DNA of 43,994 nt, from assembly GCA_029959555.1 (NCBI GenBank), contig JASCPI010000042.1, positions 1 to 43,994 on the forward strand, given 5' to 3'. This stretch comes from Lysobacteraceae bacterium PS02065 (GTDB lineage Bacteria > Pseudomonadota > Gammaproteobacteria > Xanthomonadales > Rhodanobacteraceae). Under the pieces are notes generated by a model. That model was not told the DNA's origin and searched no databases. It saw only the letters and a list, made by a program, of their open reading frames with translations. Both the position numbers and the translations under genes were made by a program. Of this stretch, positions 40,767 through 43,994 are shown piece after piece (the first letter of the stretch is position 1; each line of letters opens with the position of its first letter).

Positions 40767-42449
40767 ATGCAGACGAGACACCCGATCCGGGGCGCCCTGC
40801 TGGCCGGCACCCTCCTGTTCGCCGGCACCGTCATGGCCCAGGACGCGACGATCACGTTCGACGACGGCTGGCAGGGATGGAACCCGCCGTTCGCGAGCAG
40901 CGGCACCACCACGATCGACACGACCGGAGGCAACCCGGGTGCGAACGCGCACACGGATGCGAACGTCTACGACCTCACCTATTACATCGACGACATCTTC
41001 GGCGGCACGTCGCCGTTCCTCGGCTCGTTCGCCACGACGGAGTCGGTCACGTTCAGCGTCGACATCAAGGTCGATGACGTGAGTGTCGGCGGCGCGCCGG
41101 TGACGCGCCCGCTGATCGTGTCGTTCCGCGCGTTCGACCGCAATGCCTCGGTCTGGTACGTGCTCGGCGAGCTCTCCTCGGGCCAGGGCTGGACGACCTA
41201 CTCGGTCACGTTCGATCCGCGTTCGACGACCATGCCCGCAGGTTGGGGCGGCACCGGCGCGGATGATCCGGACACCGGCGGCCCGATCCTGCCGGCCGGG
41301 GTCACGTTCGCCGACGTGCTCGCGTCGGTCAACGAGACCTCGATCTTCACGACGATCCCGTACCAGCCGTGGGTCGACACCGACTTCGACGTGCGCGTCG
41401 ACAACCTGCGCATCACGCGCGGCAGTGCACCGGTCAAGGTGCCGCGCTACGAGATCGTCGACATCGGCACGCTCGGCGGCGAGCTCGCCAATGCGCACGC
41501 GATCAACGACTCGGGCACGGTCGTCGGCGTCGCGATGAACGAGGACTGGGTCGAGCAGCCGTTCATCTGGCGCAACGGCATCATGGCGTCGATCGGTTCG
41601 CTGATGCCGAGCGGCACGGACCACGGCATCGCGCGTGGCCTCAGCAACGCCGGCCATGTCGCCGGCTATGCGATGGCACCGGCCAGCGACTTTCCGGGCG
41701 CTTCGGTCGCGCACGCGTTCTTCTGGACCGAAGCGACCGGCATGATCGACATCACGCCGACCATGACCGGCTCGTCGATGGCGTGGGACGTCAACTCGTC
41801 GGGGCAGGTCGTCGGCGAGGCGATCGGCGCGTTCATCTGGACACAGGCCGACGGCCTCACGACGATCCGCCGCCCCGACAACTCGCATGCCGGTGCCGCC
41901 GAGGCGATCAGCGAGAACGGCCTCGTCACGGGCCATGGTGGTTCGGTCAACGGCGGCTGGGTCTACGACTCGCGCGATGCGTCGTTCCGTGAACTGGTGC
42001 CACTCGGCACGCCGGTCGCGGTCCAGACCCGCGACATCAACTCGGCCGGCACGGTCGTCGGCTGGAGCCGCGGCACGGGCATGGGCTCCCGCTCGGTGAT
42101 GTGGCGCGGCGACGGCACGATCGTCGACCTCGGCGACTTCGATCCCGACTACTCGACCGGCGTCGCCAATGCGATCAACGAGGCCGGCTGGATCGTCGGA
42201 CGCGACGACTTCAACGGCTGGTCCGAGAATCCGAACCGCGGCTGGGTCTGGATCGACGGCCAGAAGTACGAGCTCAAGTCGCTGATCGAGGATACGGTCG
42301 CCGCGGCACGCTGGACGGCACTCGCGCATCCGCTCGACATCAACAACCGCGGCGAGATCGTCGGCATCGGCATCTACGACGACATCCCCGGCCGTGCGTT
42401 CCTGATGCGCCCGATCGTCGACGAGATCTTCGCGAGCGGCTTCGACTGA
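40767..42449 (+). CDS. Secreted HAF-repeat protein with GFD C-terminus
   Basis: A 560-residue secreted protein. The signal peptide ends TVMA before QDATITFDDGW. Residues about 25-215 look like a jelly-roll domain (ITFDDGWQGWNPPF, VTFSVDIKVDDV, FDVRVDNLRITRG). From about 225 on there are HAF repeats: YEIVDIGTLGGELANAHAIN, then DSGTVVGVAMNE, NAGHVAGYAMA, SSGQVVGEAIG, ENGLVTGHGG, SAGTVVGWSRG and EAGWIVGRDDF. These build a beta-propeller-like fold of unknown function. It ends DEIFASGFD, sharing the C-terminal motif with the FG-GAP protein at 28317-30443. It is probably regulated by the upstream winged-helix protein; that is inference from position and the direct repeat. Confidence 0.88.
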   Translation: MQTRHPIRGALLAGTLLFAGTVMAQDATITFDDGWQGWNPPFASSGTTTIDTTGGNPGANAHTDANVYDLTYYIDDIFGGTSPFLGSFATTESVTFSVDIKVDDVSVGGAPVTRPLIVSFRAFDRNASVWYVLGELSSGQGWTTYSVTFDPRSTTMPAGWGGTGADDPDTGGPILPAGVTFADVLASVNETSIFTTIPYQPWVDTDFDVRVDNLRITRGSAPVKVPRYEIVDIGTLGGELANAHAINDSGTVVGVAMNEDWVEQPFIWRNGIMASIGSLMPSGTDHGIARGLSNAGHVAGYAMAPASDFPGASVAHAFFWTEATGMIDITPTMTGSSMAWDVNSSGQVVGEAIGAFIWTQADGLTTIRRPDNSHAGAAEAISENGLVTGHGGSVNGGWVYDSRDASFRELVPLGTPVAVQTRDINSAGTVVGWSRGTGMGSRSVMWRGDGTIVDLGDFDPDYSTGVANAINEAGWIVGRDDFNGWSENPNRGWVWIDGQKYELKSLIEDTVAAARWTALAHPLDINNRGEIVGIGIYDDIPGRAFLMRPIVDEIFASGFD

Positions 42450-42456
42450 GCGACAT

Positions 42457-42485
42457 CGCGACCGGCGCCGCGTGCGCCGGTCGCG
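42457..42485. terminator. Bidirectional 12-bp hairpin between convergent genes
   Basis: CGCGACCGGCGC (42457-42468) pairs perfectly with GCGCCGGTCGCG (42474-42485) around a 5-nt loop. It fills the gap between the HAF protein stop (42449) and the acyltransferase stop (42486). No U tract follows, but the position and stability fit a shared terminator. Confidence 0.55.
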
Positions 42486-43688
42486 TCAGCCCGCGGCGGT
42501 CACGGCGGCGCTGCGCCGTCGGCGCCCGCCATCCAGGAAGGCACCGAGGCGCGTGTCGCGCACGACGACCGCGTAGCTCCCGAACAGCACTACGCCGGCG
42601 ACCGCGAGTGTCGCCGGCCACTCGATCCACCATGGCCACGCGACCTGCGCGAACCCGACCTGCACGGCCATCACGACCGGCAGGTGGACGAGGTAGATCC
42701 AGTACGACGCATCGGCCACGTAGCGCCGCACGCGACTCTCGCCCGCCATGAAGCGCAGCACCAGGCCGGCCGACGCGACCGGCAGCGCGAAGGCGCCGAC
42801 GGCGTAGGCGATCGCGCACGCCGCGGCGAATCCCGCCGTGTCGGCTTCACGACCGCTCGGTGCGGTGCCGAGCAGCGCCAGGCACGTCGTGATCGCGACC
42901 ATGCCGAGCACGAGATGCCAGGGCCATGCTGCACACCAGCGTGCGAGCACCGTGCCGGCATCGCGCTGTGCGAGCCATCCGGCCGTGAACGCGGTGCCGT
43001 AGGCGACGAACGCCGGCAGGTTCGGGATCAGGGCGCGATCGGGCGTCGGGATGCCGAACCACGGCATCCATCCCGCGTGCGTGGCGAGCGCGCACGCGGT
43101 GGGCACGGCGAGCAGCAGCGGGCCGAGCGGGCCCGAGACGATACGCACGGCGGCGATGCCCATCCGATCCGGACGAGCCATGCGACCGATCGCCCTGGAC
43201 ACGCCGCGAACGCCGAGCGCCGTCGCGTAGAACAGCACGAGCAGCCACAGGAACCACAGGTGGCCGAGCGGGAAATCGTCGGGCGTGAAGCGCGGCGGTG
43301 GTGGCGGAGGCGCTTTCGGTCCTTCCGGCGCGAGCGCTCCGGCCAGTACGAACACGAGCACGAACAGCGTCATGACGATCGGCCACGCCGCCGCGAGCGG
43401 CAGCACGACGCGCCGTGCGCGGTCGACGACGAAGCCGCGCAGGCCGCGGCGTTCGAGCATCGCGCGCGCGAAGAAGCCCGCGAGCAGGAAGAACAGCGTC
43501 ATGCGGAACATGTGGACGACGAAGAATACGAGGCCGGGCACGCGTGAGGGATCGGCATCGCCGACGACCCACCACAGGCTGGCGCCGGGCATCCACGCGA
43601 TCGCGGCGTGCAGCACGACACCGAGCAGAAGGGCGCCCGCGCGCAGCGCGTCGAGGGCGTGGAGGCGTTCGGATATCACGGTGGTCAT
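42486..43688 (-). CDS. Acyltransferase family (acyltransferase 3 / OpgC-like) membrane protein
   Basis: The 400-residue protein has about ten to twelve membrane helices and the family's opening block ERLHALDALRAGALLLGVVLHAAIAW with the conserved His, and later TLFFLLAGFFARAMLERRG, HLWFLWLLVLFYATAL and DASYWIYLVHLPVVMAVQ. A Pro-rich loop (APPPPPPRFTP) links two helices. The family transfers acyl groups to sugars or glycans at the inner membrane; the acceptor is unknown. I chose ATG 43688 with GGAG 6 nt upstream. It converges on the HAF gene. Confidence 0.88.
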   Translation of the reverse strand: MTTVISERLHALDALRAGALLLGVVLHAAIAWMPGASLWWVVGDADPSRVPGLVFFVVHMFRMTLFFLLAGFFARAMLERRGLRGFVVDRARRVVLPLAAAWPIVMTLFVLVFVLAGALAPEGPKAPPPPPPRFTPDDFPLGHLWFLWLLVLFYATALGVRGVSRAIGRMARPDRMGIAAVRIVSGPLGPLLLAVPTACALATHAGWMPWFGIPTPDRALIPNLPAFVAYGTAFTAGWLAQRDAGTVLARWCAAWPWHLVLGMVAITTCLALLGTAPSGREADTAGFAAACAIAYAVGAFALPVASAGLVLRFMAGESRVRRYVADASYWIYLVHLPVVMAVQVGFAQVAWPWWIEWPATLAVAGVVLFGSYAVVVRDTRLGAFLDGGRRRRSAAVTAAG

Positions 43689-43772
43689 GGGCATCTCCAG
43701 GGCGCAAGAGTCCGTCGCGCGGCACGGCCGCACGGCGTGAAGGCGGGGGAACGGAGCGGTGACGCGCGCGCG

Positions 43773-43961
43773 TCAGCGCGGCATCGGAGGCGAGGGATCG
43801 AGCGTGTCGACGAGAGCGCGCGTGCGTCGCAGCGTGCCGAAGCACAGCGCGTCGACAACGCGCGTCGCCGCGCAGGGGCGACGCGTCAGGACGACGCCGA
43901 GCGTCGCGCTCGCGATCGCCGCGCCTGCGGCGATCGGGATGGCCCAGGATGCGACGGTCGT
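43773..43961 (-). CDS. Truncated ORF at the contig edge, possible membrane protein C-terminus
   Basis: The frame ending at TGA 43773 stays open to base 43961, giving 62 residues with no start codon. It contains a hydrophobic stretch (WAIPIAAGAAIASATLGVVL) followed by a basic, Cys-containing segment, and codons end mostly in G or C. It is on the same strand as the acyltransferase, about 85 nt upstream. Coding is plausible but unproven. Confidence 0.4.
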   Translation of the reverse strand, partial: TTVASWAIPIAAGAAIASATLGVVLTRRPCAATRVVDALCFGTLRRTRALVDTLDPSPPMPR

Positions 43962-43994
43962 GGGGGGGGGGGGGGGGGGCGGCCCGGCCCCCCC
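43962..43994. other. Poly-G and G/C-only tail, probable assembly artefact
   Basis: Eighteen consecutive G (43962-43979) are followed by a G/C-only tail that ends in seven C. No real gene in the window has such a run. Poly-G is a known artefact of two-colour sequencing at low-quality read ends, so this is probably the contig end and not biology. Confidence 0.6.

Noticed and set aside
40599..42329. A 576-residue minus-strand open frame opposite the HAF protein
   Set aside because: Arg/Asp/Val-rich repeats that mirror the HAF repeats; no start context.
43962..43979. Phase-variable homopolymer tract
   Set aside because: It lies at the extreme end, runs straight into a G/C-only tail, and has no intact gene across it; a sequencing or assembly artefact is simpler.
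1..43994. CRISPR array, insertion sequence or prophage
   Set aside because: I saw no regularly spaced repeats, no transposase or integrase, and no phage structural genes on either strand.

Overview
The window comes from a high-GC gammaproteobacterium, most likely of the order Lysobacterales/Xanthomonadales. The evidence is an aa3 cytochrome oxidase operon with an antisense DUF2909 gene, a short two-domain PutA, several secreted proteins of xanthomonad type, and a codon choice in the core genes that almost avoids AGA/AGG. I cannot name the genus. The right edge ends in an 18-base G run followed by a G/C-only tail, which looks like a contig end.

Layout. (1) Positions 1-354 hold the start of a secreted protein on the minus strand, behind a near-perfect sigma-54 promoter. 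(2) Positions 822-12309 are a horizontally acquired defence island: a Vsr endonuclease facing a compact plus-strand operon of a DNA cytosine-5 methyltransferase, an ankyrin/sigma-70 fusion protein, a GHKL (MutL/MORC-like) ATPase, a Z1 helicase-like ATPase, a PD-(D/E)XK (DUF4420) nuclease and an AIPR protein. Starts and stops overlap or nearly touch along the operon. (3) Positions 12362-16247 carry putA and an alpha/beta hydrolase on the minus strand. (4) Positions 16553-24409 encode the cytochrome c oxidase operon with its assembly factors and heme A synthesis: coxB, coxA, ctaG, coxC, surf1, an SCO-like protein, ctaA and ctaB. (5) Positions 24422-33893 are mixed housekeeping and surface genes: a glycosyltransferase, two transporters, an FG-GAP repeat protein, a phytoene-dehydrogenase-like flavoprotein and small secreted proteins. 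(6) Positions 34006-36907 form an RNA-repair locus: rtcB, a slipin (SPFH) gene and, upstream on the same strand, two abutting tRNA-like RNAs that depart from functional tRNAs. (7) Positions 37231-37505 look like a complete mini transcription unit with a 38-codon ORF. (8) Positions 38033-43961 hold a ToxR/CadC-type membrane regulator, a HAF-repeat secreted protein behind an 11-bp tandem repeat, an acyltransferase and a truncated ORF.

Two loci deserve most attention. In the island, methylation (with Vsr to repair the resulting T:G mismatches) would mark self DNA, and the GHKL, Z1, PD-(D/E)XK and AIPR proteins would be the sensor/effector part. The unusual member is a 688-residue protein that joins N-terminal ankyrin repeats to a complete group-1-like sigma-70 core; it could make the operon or the host transcriptome responsive to infection. 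In the RNA-repair locus, one tRNA-like RNA has no 7-nt anticodon loop and the other has C at position 33, so they look like tRNA mimics tied to the RtcB ligase and its membrane scaffold rather than translation tRNAs.
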